From positions 1-15,789 of the forward strand of contig JBMNSK010000032.1 of the NCBI GenBank assembly GCA_050945155.1: a stretch of DNA of 15,789 nucleotides. Reading direction: 5' to 3'. Under the pieces are notes generated by a model that ran no database searches, was not told the DNA's origin, and saw nothing but the letters and a program-made list of their open reading frames with translations. This stretch comes from JBMNSK01 sp050945155. GTDB taxonomy: Bacteria; Actinomycetota; Coriobacteriia; Coriobacteriales; Eggerthellaceae. How positions within the stretch are numbered: position 1 is the first letter of the stretch; each line of letters begins with the position of its first letter. Positions 1 to 8,424 of this stretch are shown in pieces. Position numbers and translations under genes: made by a program.

Positions 1-170
1 TTTCTAGATATAACGCTATTGCGTGACCTTGCGCAAGTGGTTTACTCGATTGCCACCTGTCCTCTGTATGTGACCGTTGCACTTCTGAACAGCCTAATCA
101 CTCTTATCATAGATATATTAGATAAGCCTGTTGTGACCGCAATTCTTTTCCCGTTATTAAGGAGGATGGT

Positions 171-1172
171 ATGCAATCAAGGCTGCCGAAAGCAGGAAAG
201 GTGATACTTCTATTCGCTTCGGTTTTCGCTCTCATGCTTGCGTTGGTGGGTTGCTCATCAGGTCAGGAGCAGAAGGCCTCGACCGAAAACCCGACCGAGG
301 TGCGTGTTGTATCGCTTAAGGGTCCGACTTCTATTGGTCTTGCATCAATGATGAATCAGACCGACACCGTCGATACGTATACCTATGATATTCAAGGCAC
401 TCCTGATGCCGCAACGAGCGGTTTTTTGAAGGGCGACTATGATATCGCGCTGGTACCTGCAAACCTTGCGAGTGTTCTCTACAACAAGACTGACAAGAAC
501 GTAACATGTTTAGACATCAACACCCTTGGCGTTCTCTATGTTGTAAGTGGTGACGACTCTATTGCTTCCCTGCAAGATTTGGAAGGCAAAACGGTATACA
601 TGACCGGCAAAGGTGCAACTCCGGAATATGCCATGAAATACCTTCTGTCTCAGAATGGCTTGCAAGATAAGGTAACGCTTGAATACAAGTCTGAGGCAAC
701 CGAAGTAGCAAGCATCTTAGAAGATGATCCGACGGCTATTGCGGTTTTGCCTGAGCCGTATGTAACCACGGTCAACATGAAGAATTCTGAGATTGAAACT
801 CGTATAAGTCTGTCTGATGAGTGGGATAAGTGCTCTTCTGATGGTTCTAAGATGGTCACGGGCGTTACGATTGTCTCCAACGATTTTCTTAAAGAACATC
901 CAGAAGCGGTTGAGCGCTTTATCGAGAGCCAGTCAAAGTCAGTATCCGACGTTACTTCAGACCCATCTTCCTACGCACAGGCTGTTGTAGATGCGGGTAT
1001 TATTGGTAACGTAGAAGCTGCAGAGAAGGCTATTCCGCAGTGCAACATTGTTTGTTTGACGAATGATGACCTCAAGACCAGCTTGAGCGGTTATCTCAAA
1101 GTGTTGAACGACTTTGATCCTGCTTCTATAGGCGGTGCTTTACCTGACGATGACTTCTACTACGAGTCATAG
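171..1172 (+). CDS. ABC transporter substrate-binding lipoprotein (SsuA/ThiY/NMT1-like)
   Basis: Probable extracytoplasmic solute-binding lipoprotein of an importer, 333 residues. The N-terminus has Lys/Arg, a hydrophobic stretch and a lipobox LVGC with the lipidation Cys at residue 28, followed by a polar Ser/Gln/Glu-rich linker. The body fits the NMT1/SsuA/ThiY type II binding fold: an early 'LKGPTSIGLASMM' strand-helix, 'DLEGKTVYMTGKGATPEY' mid-protein, and an 'AIAVLPEPYVT' segment typical of the hinge. A strong ribosome binding site (AAGGAGG, about 6 bases upstream) fixes the ATG start. The next gene overlaps the end, so the two form an operon with a fused permease/ATPase. The family carries sulfonates, taurine, nitrate or thiamine precursors; the sequence does not decide the ligand. 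Family assignment is firm, substrate unknown. Confidence 0.9.
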   Translation: MQSRLPKAGKVILLFASVFALMLALVGCSSGQEQKASTENPTEVRVVSLKGPTSIGLASMMNQTDTVDTYTYDIQGTPDAATSGFLKGDYDIALVPANLASVLYNKTDKNVTCLDINTLGVLYVVSGDDSIASLQDLEGKTVYMTGKGATPEYAMKYLLSQNGLQDKVTLEYKSEATEVASILEDDPTAIAVLPEPYVTTVNMKNSEIETRISLSDEWDKCSSDGSKMVTGVTIVSNDFLKEHPEAVERFIESQSKSVSDVTSDPSSYAQAVVDAGIIGNVEAAEKAIPQCNIVCLTNDDLKTSLSGYLKVLNDFDPASIGGALPDDDFYYES

Positions 1173-2628
1173 TTCAAAAGATTCGAAGACATCACTTAAG
1201 CGAGCGCTTATCGTCGTCTTTTGGCTAGCCGTATGGCAGCTTGCAAGCATGCTGGTAGCGAACCAGATTCTGCTTGCTGGTCCTTATGAGACGTTGGTGG
1301 CGCTCGCAGGTCTTATTACCACCTCTACATTTTGGGCGACCATTGGTACTTCGTTTGCCCATATTGCAGGTGGTTTTTTACTTGCTTATGTTTCGGCTCT
1401 CATTCTCGGAGGTGCCGGTTGGCACTTTAAAATCTTGCGTGACTTTTTGCAGCCACTCGTGCTTGTTTTTAAGAGTGTGCCTGTTGCGTGCCTCGTGGTT
1501 ATCTTGCTCATCTGGTTCGGGTCAAGTGGCGTAAGTGGAGTCGTGGTAGCTCTCGTTGTCTTTCCTCCGGTGTATTTTTCAATGCTTGAGGCGGGAGATA
1601 ATCTGAATAGAAAACTTGACCAGATGCTGCGCGTTTCCGGCGTGGGAAGGCTGCGGCGAGGTCTTGCGTTTTACTGGCCGAGTTCTCTTCCATTTCTCTT
1701 GGCAACTTCTCGCGTTGTTGTCGGTATGAGCTGGAAAGCGGGTGTTGCTGCTGAGCTCATTGGCATTTCTATGGGCAGTATTGGCGAAGCGGTCTATCAG
1801 TCGAAACTTCAATTAAACACGGCAGATTTATTCGCTTGGACACTCGTTATTGTGCTTTTGGCCTATGCGTGCGAGAAAATTTTCCTCTGGATTCTCTCAT
1901 CGTCTAGCAAACATACGCTTGCCTGGGCGCTTCCTAAAAGACCAAACCGCGCTCCTTCAGAACGCAGCCATTTTGAACAGACTGAAAACAGCGATGATTC
2001 AGAAAAGACCAACCTTTCAGCGGCACCAACGAAAAATATTGGTCATACCGATTCGTCAGTTGGTCGGATTTGCTTTTCACACGTTTCGTTTTTCTATATA
2101 GAAGGAAAGCGAATTCTTACAAACTTTTCTTTGGATATCGCTCCTCAAAGTCGCATCTGTCTGACTAATCCTTCAGGTGCCGGCAAAACAACTGTTCTTT
2201 CGCTTATGGCAGGTCTTGTAAGACCTCAGGAGGGCAAGATATCCCGCGATGGTAGCCTTGCCATGATGTTTCAGGATACGCGACTGCTTGAGTATGCCAC
2301 CGCGCGTGAAAATGTGGCGCTTGTCGCTGGTGAATATCGAAGCAGTGATTATATCGACACTTTGCTTAGATCCCTTTTAGATGGGGTGGACCTTAACTGC
2401 GCGGTTGAGAATCTTTCAGGTGGCGAACGGCGTCGTGTCGAACTTGCGCGCACGCTCGCGCTTCCTGCTGATATTGTCTTGCTTGATGAGCCTTTTACTG
2501 GCTTAGATGAAGCCAACAGGAAACGCGCCGCTAAGGTAATTTTGGCTCAAGCCAGCGGTACCTTAGTTGTTGCATCTCACGACCGAGATTCGCTAGAAAA
2601 CCTTCAAGCTCAAGAACTGCGTATGTAA
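1150..2628 (+). CDS. Fused ABC transporter permease-ATPase (SsuC/SsuB-like in one chain)
   Basis: Inner-membrane importer component of 492 residues joining two usually separate subunits. Residues about 10-250 form a BPD_transp_1 permease with several hydrophobic helices and an EAA-like loop (around 'RVSGVGRLRRGLAFYWPSSLP'). A polar linker of about 55 residues follows, then an ATPase from about residue 310: Walker A NPSGAGKTT (340-348, Lys346), Q-loop 'MMFQD', signature LSGGE (422-426), Walker B 'IVLLDEP' with Glu447, and H-loop His477. The first Walker A residue is Asn instead of Gly. The ATG at 1150 is preferred over an in-frame GTG at 1135; either start overlaps the binding-protein gene, implying translational coupling. 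A single-chain dimer would supply the usual two permease plus two ATPase domains. Substrate unknown. Confidence 0.88.
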   Translation: MTSTTSHSSKDSKTSLKRALIVVFWLAVWQLASMLVANQILLAGPYETLVALAGLITTSTFWATIGTSFAHIAGGFLLAYVSALILGGAGWHFKILRDFLQPLVLVFKSVPVACLVVILLIWFGSSGVSGVVVALVVFPPVYFSMLEAGDNLNRKLDQMLRVSGVGRLRRGLAFYWPSSLPFLLATSRVVVGMSWKAGVAAELIGISMGSIGEAVYQSKLQLNTADLFAWTLVIVLLAYACEKIFLWILSSSSKHTLAWALPKRPNRAPSERSHFEQTENSDDSEKTNLSAAPTKNIGHTDSSVGRICFSHVSFFYIEGKRILTNFSLDIAPQSRICLTNPSGAGKTTVLSLMAGLVRPQEGKISRDGSLAMMFQDTRLLEYATARENVALVAGEYRSSDYIDTLLRSLLDGVDLNCAVENLSGGERRRVELARTLALPADIVLLDEPFTGLDEANRKRAAKVILAQASGTLVVASHDRDSLENLQAQELRM

Positions 2629-2660
2629 ACGCGAAAAGCATAGAACAGCGTTCAATAGAA

Positions 2661-2698
2661 AAGCAGCGCAACTCGGACTTTGCCTTATTACGCTGCTT
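2661..2698. terminator. Inverted repeat between convergent operons, possible terminator
   Basis: An 8-base perfect inverted repeat (AAGCAGCG at 2661-2668, CGCTGCTT at 2691-2698) sits between the convergent ends of the importer gene (2628) and the hydrogenase gene (2733). The loop of 22 bases is long and no clear T-run follows on either strand. Its position suggests termination for one or both operons, but the structure is not a textbook intrinsic terminator. Confidence 0.35.
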
Positions 2699-2732
2699 CC
2701 TCACATGTTCAATCGAAAGACAGAACTATTAA

Positions 2733-4454
2733 CTAAATATCCCAGGCTTCCTGGTCGGTATGAAGCCATGCTTCTGCCGTCTCTGACAGCGGCTCGCCAA
2801 CCCATTCCTGGTAAGCCCGCTCAACATCGGGGTTCTCGTGCGATCTTCTTAGCGGATAACCCTTATCGAGGCTGTTCAGAACGGAGGCGCGCTCTTCCCA
2901 CATTTCCTGGTTAAAGGTAATGGGCTGTCCGCCGCCGCCTACGCAACCACCGGGGCATGCCATCACTTCAACGAAGTCATAGCTCACCTCACCAGCTCGT
3001 AGCGCATCAAGTAGCTTCGCGGTGTTTTCAAGACCGCTTGTTACGGCAATAGAGAGAGTAAGTCCTGCAACTTCAATTTGCTTGTCACTCCAGGGGCGCT
3101 CTGGCGTTGCCTGGGTGGTATCGCAGGTACTGAAATCAGGATTTTCGCCAGTCAAAAGATAGCAAGCGGTACGAAGTGCTGCTTCCATAACGCCGCCGGT
3201 ACGTCCGAAGATGGTTCCAGCGCCGGTCGGTGTTCCAAGTGGCGAGTCGAATTCCACATCCTGCAAGGTTGAAGCATCGATGCCGAAAAGGCGAATCATG
3301 GTATCAAGCTCACGGGTGGTGAGTACGGCATCAACGTCCCGGCCTCTGTCGGTTGAAAGCTGGGGTACGTCGCACTCATACTTCTTAGCCATGCACGGCA
3401 TAATTGAAACAACGAAAATGCGCTTCTTACCGGATTCAGCAAGCGCCTTGTCATGCGTATGCTTGATAAAGGCACCCTGCATCTGATGCGGGGACTTGCT
3501 TGAGGAGAGCTGCTCAACAAAGTCAGGATAGTGCAGCTTGGCAAAACGTACCCAACCCGGGCAGCAGCTGGTAAACATCGGACGCTTTTTCCCGCTTTTT
3601 AGCCACTCTATTACTTCGCTGCCTTCCTCCATAATGGTAAGGTCAGCACCGAAAATCGTGTCATAAACGTAGTCAAAGCCCAAGCGTTTCAATGCGTCTG
3701 CAAGCTTGCCGAGGCTTGCGTTTTTGTGTGAGAGGCCAACGCCTTCGCCCCAAGCTGCACGAACGGCTGGCGCAGTTTGAACAACGGTTAGGGTATCGGG
3801 GTCTGCAAGAGCACGCATAACGCGGTTAATGTCGTTGCGTGCGGTTAAAGCACCGGTTGGGCAGTGGGTGACGCACTGTCCGCATTGGGCGCAGCCATTC
3901 CCGGTTTTTCTCACCGTTCGATACTGCTCCGGACCAGACATTTCCCAAACTTCGCAGTGCTGAACTTTGGCGCACTCAACGACGCAGCGCATGCAACGGA
4001 TGCACTTGCTTGCGTCGCGCTGCAGTGGAAGGGTTTCGTCCCAGTCCTTCTCTTCGTAATGCTCGGGGTACTTCAAGTCGTCCATGGCGAAGTCTTCGGC
4101 AATTTCTTGGAGAGCACAGGTGCCTGAACGCTGACAGGTGGTGCAGGATGTGCGGTGGTTTTCCAAGATGAAGTTCAGATTGCCACGGCGTGCTTCGATA
4201 ACGCGGGGAGTAGTTGAGTGGACAACCATGCCATCGCAAGCATAGGTATTGCAGGCAGCAGACAGCGTATGTTTGCCTTCAATATCTACAACACACATGC
4301 GGCAAGAACCAATTTCGTTCAAATCCTTCATCCAGCAAAGCGTGGGAATATGAACGCCGCAGGTCTGTGCAGCTTCAAGCACGGTAAAGGTGTCAGGAAC
4401 TGTTACCTGTTTACCGTCAATGGTTAGGGTAACCAAGTTGCTCGTATTACTCAT
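2733..4454 (-). CDS. hydA: [FeFe] hydrogenase, group A, CpI-like
   Basis: Catalytic [FeFe] hydrogenase (H2 production or uptake) of 573 residues, close in length and spacing to clostridial CpI. Domains in order: plant-type [2Fe-2S] (Cys40, 51, 54, 68); His-Cys [4Fe-4S] (His100, Cys104, 107, 113); two [4Fe-4S] clusters (Cys151/154/157/161 and Cys188/191/194/198); then the H-cluster domain with TSCCPGW (295-301), MPC (352-354) and MACPGGC (498-504). H-cluster ligands are therefore Cys298, 354, 500 and 504; Cys297 matches the proton-transfer Cys. The frame is open up to 4538, but the ATG at 4454 is chosen because it has a G-rich ribosome binding site (AAGGGGGG) and starts just before the [2Fe-2S] domain. 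It overlaps the upstream gene by 8 bases (ATGAGTAA), implying coupling. The maturases HydEFG are not in this window. Confidence 0.95.
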   Translation of the reverse strand: MSNTSNLVTLTIDGKQVTVPDTFTVLEAAQTCGVHIPTLCWMKDLNEIGSCRMCVVDIEGKHTLSAACNTYACDGMVVHSTTPRVIEARRGNLNFILENHRTSCTTCQRSGTCALQEIAEDFAMDDLKYPEHYEEKDWDETLPLQRDASKCIRCMRCVVECAKVQHCEVWEMSGPEQYRTVRKTGNGCAQCGQCVTHCPTGALTARNDINRVMRALADPDTLTVVQTAPAVRAAWGEGVGLSHKNASLGKLADALKRLGFDYVYDTIFGADLTIMEEGSEVIEWLKSGKKRPMFTSCCPGWVRFAKLHYPDFVEQLSSSKSPHQMQGAFIKHTHDKALAESGKKRIFVVSIMPCMAKKYECDVPQLSTDRGRDVDAVLTTRELDTMIRLFGIDASTLQDVEFDSPLGTPTGAGTIFGRTGGVMEAALRTACYLLTGENPDFSTCDTTQATPERPWSDKQIEVAGLTLSIAVTSGLENTAKLLDALRAGEVSYDFVEVMACPGGCVGGGGQPITFNQEMWEERASVLNSLDKGYPLRRSHENPDVERAYQEWVGEPLSETAEAWLHTDQEAWDI

Positions 4455-6288
4455 ACTGAACACGCCCCCCTTCAACAATGCCGCAGCCATAGAAATCACA
4501 GCGCAAGCATCGCGAGCTTTCTTGCATGGCCTCTTCAAAACTCATCTCAATGAGTGTGTTGTCAAAGTCCTTCTTACGTTCACGAGCAGGACGCTCGATG
4601 ATATCAACACGCCCGCAGGCATCAAAGATACCCGGCTGAGGTGTTGGTGTTTTGATGTCGCAAGGAAGTTCGTGGTCAAAACCAAGATAGTCGTCGATGT
4701 TTCGAGCAGCTACCTTTCCTTCTCCAATAGCGGCAATAACCGTCTTCGGACCAATATGACAATCCCCACCAACAAATACGTTGGGAGCTTCACAAGCAGC
4801 CTGAAGCTCATCGTCTGCTTCAAGGCGTGAACGGTTTGTTTCGATACCGAATTCTTCAAATGGGTCTGAAAGAATGTCCTGACCAACAGCCATAATAATG
4901 ACATCCGCAGGAATTTTATCGAGTGGCTTATCTGCCGCACGAGGAGCGGGTCTACCGCGTTTTACCATGCCGATAACCTGCGGCTGGCAAAGAAGCGCGG
5001 TGCAGTGCCCAGCCTCATCAACTTCAATGGATTCGGGCGCTTCGAGCGAAAGAATTTCAACACCTTCGCGGCTTGCGCTCTCAAGTTCGTCACGACGGGC
5101 GGTCATGTCATCAATGCGACGGCGGTAGACGATGGTTACATTCTCGGCACCGCAGCGCACGCTCGTGCGTGCCACGTCCATAGCAACGTTTCCTCCGCCG
5201 ATGACGACTATGTCTTTGCTGCTGAAGTCAGGGTAGTTGCCGTCTCCGATTTCAGTGAGCATCTCAACAGCAGAAAGAACGCCTTGCGCGTCGCTGCCGG
5301 GAAGGTCGACGGTTTTTCCGCCCTGAGCACCAATAGCGACATAGACCGCATCGAACTTATCAGCAAGAACCCTCATTGCGCCGGCGTCAATCTTCTCTTC
5401 AAGGTGAAGCTCGAAATTGCCAGAGTTTTGAATGGCGCGAATATCGTTATCAAGTTTTTCGCGAGGCAAGCGGTATGCAGGAATGCCATAGCGCATCATG
5501 CCGCCTGGCTGTTTGCGTGCATCGAAAACATGAACCTCATGACCCATGAGTGCGCTGAAATACGCACAGGTCAAACCGGATGGTCCAGCGCCTACGACCG
5601 CAATGCGTTTTCCGCTTGGCTCAGCTGGTGTAGGCGTTTCGATTTCATCGGAACTTACCTGGTCACAGGCAAATTTTTTCAGGCCCTGGATGTTGATAGG
5701 TGCGTCAATTAATATACGACGGCACCGATCTTCACAGGGATGCTCGCAGATATAGCCGCAGGCAGTAGGGAAGGGGTTGTCCTTGCGAATCATATTGATG
5801 GCCCCAGCGTAATCGTGGTCGCGAATGAGCGCGATATAAGCAGGGATGTTTACGTGCGCAGGACAGTTTGTTTCACAAGGGATGGTTTGCGAAACACCTT
5901 CTTGGCAGGAATGGTTTGCAATATGGCTTTGATATTCCTCGTGGAAAACATCAAGCCCTTCAAGAAAGATGTTCGCGGTATGCCAACCGATAGCGCAGTC
6001 AGCAGTATCACGAATAGTAAGAGCCATGTCGCGCATTTCATCGAGGGCATCTTCATTTGCCCGGAAGGTGACAACGTCCTCGAGAATTGCTGCAAGTTGC
6101 GGAATACCCTGACGGCAAGGGGTACATTTTCCGCATGTTTGACTACCTCCCGAGCGGAGCATGTCAAGTTGGAGCGCGACGGGGCAGATGCCGGGTGGCG
6201 TTGCCTCAATACGGCGCGCGTAGTCAGCCAAAAATTCCGGAATTTTATTGTCGTCCGGGGCTTTTGGCCTTACGGTGAGCCTGGCCAT
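4447..6288 (-). CDS. NuoF-C/GltD fusion iron-sulfur flavoprotein, hydrogenase partner
   Basis: Predicted cytoplasmic electron-transfer subunit linking NAD(P)H to the hydrogenase, 613 residues. Residues 1-120 resemble only the C-terminal [4Fe-4S] domain of NuoF (Cys52, 55, 58 in CGKCTPCRQG and Cys98); the NuoF FMN/NADH-binding part is absent. Residues about 125-210 form a GltD/Fer4_20 iron-sulfur domain (Cys138, 142, 178, 182, 186, 190). An FAD dinucleotide fold follows (GAGPSG, 234-239), then a second nucleotide fold (GGGNVAMD, 364-371) with a 'VYRRR' segment as in NADPH-using GltD proteins. A C-terminal 'CLRCDFYGCG' adds Cys residues. A short-spaced site (GAGAGGA) precedes ATG 6288. The stop overlaps the hydrogenase start. 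Pairing with a group A hydrogenase recalls the 'glutamate synthase-linked' group A2 class of HydDB. NAD versus NADP use is inferred only. Confidence 0.88.
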   Translation of the reverse strand: MARLTVRPKAPDDNKIPEFLADYARRIEATPPGICPVALQLDMLRSGGSQTCGKCTPCRQGIPQLAAILEDVVTFRANEDALDEMRDMALTIRDTADCAIGWHTANIFLEGLDVFHEEYQSHIANHSCQEGVSQTIPCETNCPAHVNIPAYIALIRDHDYAGAINMIRKDNPFPTACGYICEHPCEDRCRRILIDAPINIQGLKKFACDQVSSDEIETPTPAEPSGKRIAVVGAGPSGLTCAYFSALMGHEVHVFDARKQPGGMMRYGIPAYRLPREKLDNDIRAIQNSGNFELHLEEKIDAGAMRVLADKFDAVYVAIGAQGGKTVDLPGSDAQGVLSAVEMLTEIGDGNYPDFSSKDIVVIGGGNVAMDVARTSVRCGAENVTIVYRRRIDDMTARRDELESASREGVEILSLEAPESIEVDEAGHCTALLCQPQVIGMVKRGRPAPRAADKPLDKIPADVIIMAVGQDILSDPFEEFGIETNRSRLEADDELQAACEAPNVFVGGDCHIGPKTVIAAIGEGKVAARNIDDYLGFDHELPCDIKTPTPQPGIFDACGRVDIIERPARERKKDFDNTLIEMSFEEAMQESSRCLRCDFYGCGIVEGGRVQYE

Positions 6289-6379
6289 ACAGTCCTCTCT
6301 TTCTCGTTGCGTTTCGCATACTAGCTATACGCGAGGGATCCCCTCAGATGGGATAGTTTGAATCTCCTTGGTAGACCTA

Positions 6380-6405
6380 CGAACCACATCCTCATAGTTG
6401 GTTCG
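6380..6405 (-). promoter_or_regulatory. Hairpin at the 5' end of the hydrogenase leader
   Basis: CGAACCA (6380-6386) and TGGTTCG (6399-6405) are perfect 7-base inverted arms with a 12-base loop. They start about two bases after the predicted transcription start. A smaller GAGGG-ATC-CCCTC hairpin (6333-6345) lies further along the leader. They could be a repressor site, an RNA-stabilising 5' hairpin or part of a leader control element. I recognise no known riboswitch class. Confidence 0.35.
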
Positions 6406-6413
6406 CTCTAGAA

Positions 6414-6442
6414 ATCTTACGTGGAATAAGAATTAATGTCGA
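6414..6442 (-). promoter_or_regulatory. Sigma70-type promoter of the hydrogenase operon
   Basis: On the minus strand, TCGACA (6437-6442) and TAAGAT (6414-6419) are separated by exactly 17 bases. The -35 matches 5 of 6 and the -10 matches 4 of 6 consensus positions. It would start transcription near 6407, giving a leader of roughly 118 bases before the flavoprotein ATG at 6288. It lies downstream of the lysR stop, so the operon need not depend on lysR read-through. Confidence 0.5.
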
Positions 6443-6484
6443 TAGATTAGGCAGTGACATCTCTAGGTGGTTGCTTATCAGGAG

Positions 6485-7375
6485 CTATTGACCACCCTGG
6501 CTTCGCGCTTCGGCTTTTATAAGGTCGAGGTATTCTTCGAATCTTCTTACCGCCAAAGTAATATAGGCATCATCACGTGTTACGAAGGCAATATGGCGAA
6601 TAGCCTTTGGCGCAAGCGGGCGAATATCAAGCTGGTAAGGAATACGATTAAGGATGAGCCCAGGTAAGATGCTGAAGCCCATGCCTCGTTCTACCATTGC
6701 CATAATAGAGTAATCGTCCCAGGTAATGAGGTCGGTTTCAGGTCGTTTGTTCAGTTGGTCAAAAATGCCTGCATCTTCAACATCATCGTTTTCAACCAAG
6801 GCAATGTAGGGATAGTTCAAAAGTTTTTCCGCTGGAATTGCCTTCATTTTTGAAAGTTCATGCCCTTTAGGGATGACCACAAAGAGTTCGTCGTCGGCGA
6901 TAGGGTCAACCTGGAAAGGGGATTTGGTGGGAAGGCGCGTAAACCCACAATCAATACGCCCTGTCTCAAGCCAGTGTTCTATTTCGGAATAGCTACCCAG
7001 TAAGAGCTCACAGGTGATAGAAGGGTAGTCCGATTTGAACGCAGCCATAACAGGAGGGAGCCAGTGCGTAGCGATACTCGAAAAGGTGCCAATTCTTAAG
7101 GTTCCCGAAACCAGCCCATGGATGTCATTGATTCGAGCCGTGAGATCTTCGTTGCTCGAGCAAAGCCTTAAAACGGCAGGATAAATTTGCTCACCCTCGT
7201 TGGTCAGTACAGCGCCCTCTCGGTTGCGCTTTAGGACTTTGATTCCCCATTCTGATTCCAAATCGGAAATCATTCTGCTGATGCTTGATTGTGAGTAGCC
7301 GAGCATATCGGCAGCTTTCGAAAAACTCCCCGTCTCGACGACGGCGCGTAGTGCTGCATATTTTTGCAATGGCAT
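6485..7375 (-). CDS. LysR-family transcriptional regulator
   Basis: A 296-residue DNA-binding regulator, normal LysR length. Residues 1-60 are the winged helix-turn-helix: 'FSKAADMLGYSQSSISRMISDLE' carries the typical small-residue turn and recognition helix, followed by 'LTNEGEQIYP'. Residues about 88-290 form the LysR substrate-binding effector domain, beginning 'GTLRIGTFSSIATHWLPPVMAAF'. A strong site (AAAGGAGT, 8 bases away) supports ATG 7375. It diverges from an EamA/DMT transporter gene with 98 bases between starts, the classic arrangement for a LysR protein controlling its neighbour and itself. It also lies upstream of the hydrogenase operon on the same strand, so a role there is possible but not shown. 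Effector unknown. Confidence 0.93.
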   Translation of the reverse strand: MPLQKYAALRAVVETGSFSKAADMLGYSQSSISRMISDLESEWGIKVLKRNREGAVLTNEGEQIYPAVLRLCSSNEDLTARINDIHGLVSGTLRIGTFSSIATHWLPPVMAAFKSDYPSITCELLLGSYSEIEHWLETGRIDCGFTRLPTKSPFQVDPIADDELFVVIPKGHELSKMKAIPAEKLLNYPYIALVENDDVEDAGIFDQLNKRPETDLITWDDYSIMAMVERGMGFSILPGLILNRIPYQLDIRPLAPKAIRHIAFVTRDDAYITLAVRRFEEYLDLIKAEARSQGGQ

Positions 7376-7473
7376 GCTTGCTTACTCCTTTATCAGGAAC
7401 TATGTAATAAACAAATAACATTATAGAACAATTTCATTTTACAGATAGGTATACCGGTGCTTGAATAGGGCTC
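7376..7473. promoter_or_regulatory. Divergent lysR/EamA intergenic region
   Basis: This 98-base AT-rich spacer must hold promoters for both divergent genes. On the minus strand a perfect -10 (TATAAT, 7420-7425) fits lysR, but the -35 position 17 bases upstream is poor (CTATCT, 7443-7448), as in activator-dependent or autoregulated promoters. A GGTATACC palindrome lies at 7448-7455. No clear plus-strand promoter and no unambiguous T-N11-A LysR box could be fixed by eye. Confidence 0.4.
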
Positions 7474-8424
7474 ATGAAAAAGTCTCTCATCATATATGTT
7501 TCTGCACTCTTGTTTTTTGGGTCGAACGGCGTTGTCGCTGCAGCGATACCTTTGACCAGTACCCAAATTGTGGCAATGCGCACCTCAATCGGTGCACTTG
7601 TTTTGATTGTGATTGCGCTTAAAGCAGGAATGCGGATTCATGTGAAAGATAGTCCGCGGGGGTTCCTATACGTTTGCCTGGCGGGTATTTGCACGGGGCT
7701 TTCATGGGTCACGCTGTATGAAGCTTATCGTCTTACTGGAGTTGGTATATCTTCGCTTCTGTACTACTGCGCTCCGGTAATTGTCATGATTGCGTCGGTT
7801 CCGCTCTTTGGTGAAAAACTCACCGGGCAGCGTGTTGTGGGGTTTGTTGTGGTGTTTGCTGGAACCTTGATGGTGAGCATGCAAGCGGTCGTTGGGAACG
7901 GAAGTGCTCTCGGCATCGTATTAGCTGCGTTATCTGCTCTTTTTCATGCCGGTATGGTAATTTTCTCGAAGAAAGCTCCTGAGATAAACAGTACGGAAAG
8001 CACCACCATCCAGCTTCTCGTCTCCTTTCTTGTCGCCTGCGTATTTCTTCTATTCAACGGGGGTCTTGGTTTTATTGGCACTATTCCTCTGAGTGCGTGG
8101 CCTGCAATTATTTTCTTAGGGGTTGCTAATACCGGTATTGGGTGCTTGATGTACTACGACTCAATTGCGAAGTTGCCGGCTCAAACTGTTGCAACACTTG
8201 GTTATCTTGAACCAATGTCTGCTGTCTTCTTTTCTGCCGCATTACTCGGTGAGTCTCTGACCATCATCCAGTGGATAGGTGCGGCAGTTATTATGGGTGG
8301 TGCGTTTTTCAGCGAGCGCACACCAAAGCCCCTTACGGAACGAAAGACCAGATCTAAAAACTTCCTTGCGCCCTTTGGCACGAAGTCTATGGACGAAAAA
8401 CAATCTTCGATGGCATCTCGCTAG
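7474..8424 (+). CDS. EamA/DMT-family transporter
   Basis: A 316-residue integral membrane protein of the drug/metabolite transporter superfamily, probably exporting a metabolite or amino acid. Two EamA repeats (about 1-135 and 145-285) give around ten hydrophobic helices. The N-terminal 'SALLFFGSNGVVAAAIPL' with 'RTSIGALVL' and the second-repeat 'LGYLEPMSAVFFSAALLGE' are typical: the latter is the conserved ending segment of EamA domains. The C-terminus is a polar basic tail of about 35 residues. The ribosome binding site is weak (TAGGG very close to ATG 7474). It diverges from lysR and is likely under its control. The last codons run into a 12-base tandem repeat; a +1 frame change there would append an amphipathic tetrapeptide-repeat tail. 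Substrate unknown. Confidence 0.9.
   Translation: MKKSLIIYVSALLFFGSNGVVAAAIPLTSTQIVAMRTSIGALVLIVIALKAGMRIHVKDSPRGFLYVCLAGICTGLSWVTLYEAYRLTGVGISSLLYYCAPVIVMIASVPLFGEKLTGQRVVGFVVVFAGTLMVSMQAVVGNGSALGIVLAALSALFHAGMVIFSKKAPEINSTESTTIQLLVSFLVACVFLLFNGGLGFIGTIPLSAWPAIIFLGVANTGIGCLMYYDSIAKLPAQTVATLGYLEPMSAVFFSAALLGESLTIIQWIGAAVIMGGAFFSERTPKPLTERKTRSKNFLAPFGTKSMDEKQSSMASR

Noticed and set aside
1..204. A hydrophobic frame open from the window start (L/I/V-rich) that ends inside the lipoprotein gene
   Set aside because: It overlaps the strong ribosome binding site and start of the lipoprotein gene in another frame, has no recognisable domain or start signal, and reads like A/T-rich intergenic DNA.
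4455..4538. N-terminal extension of the hydrogenase to an ATG at 4538
   Set aside because: It lies inside the upstream flavoprotein gene, and the ATG at 4454 has a good ribosome binding site directly before the [2Fe-2S] domain.
5005..5712. Long plus-strand open frame (235 codons) opposite the flavoprotein gene
   Set aside because: It is the complementary strand of a clearly conserved gene and shows no domain; a shadow frame.
6465..6498. GGTGGT/ACCACC inverted repeat at the end of lysR as a terminator
   Set aside because: Only six paired bases, a long loop and no T-run on the transcribed strand.
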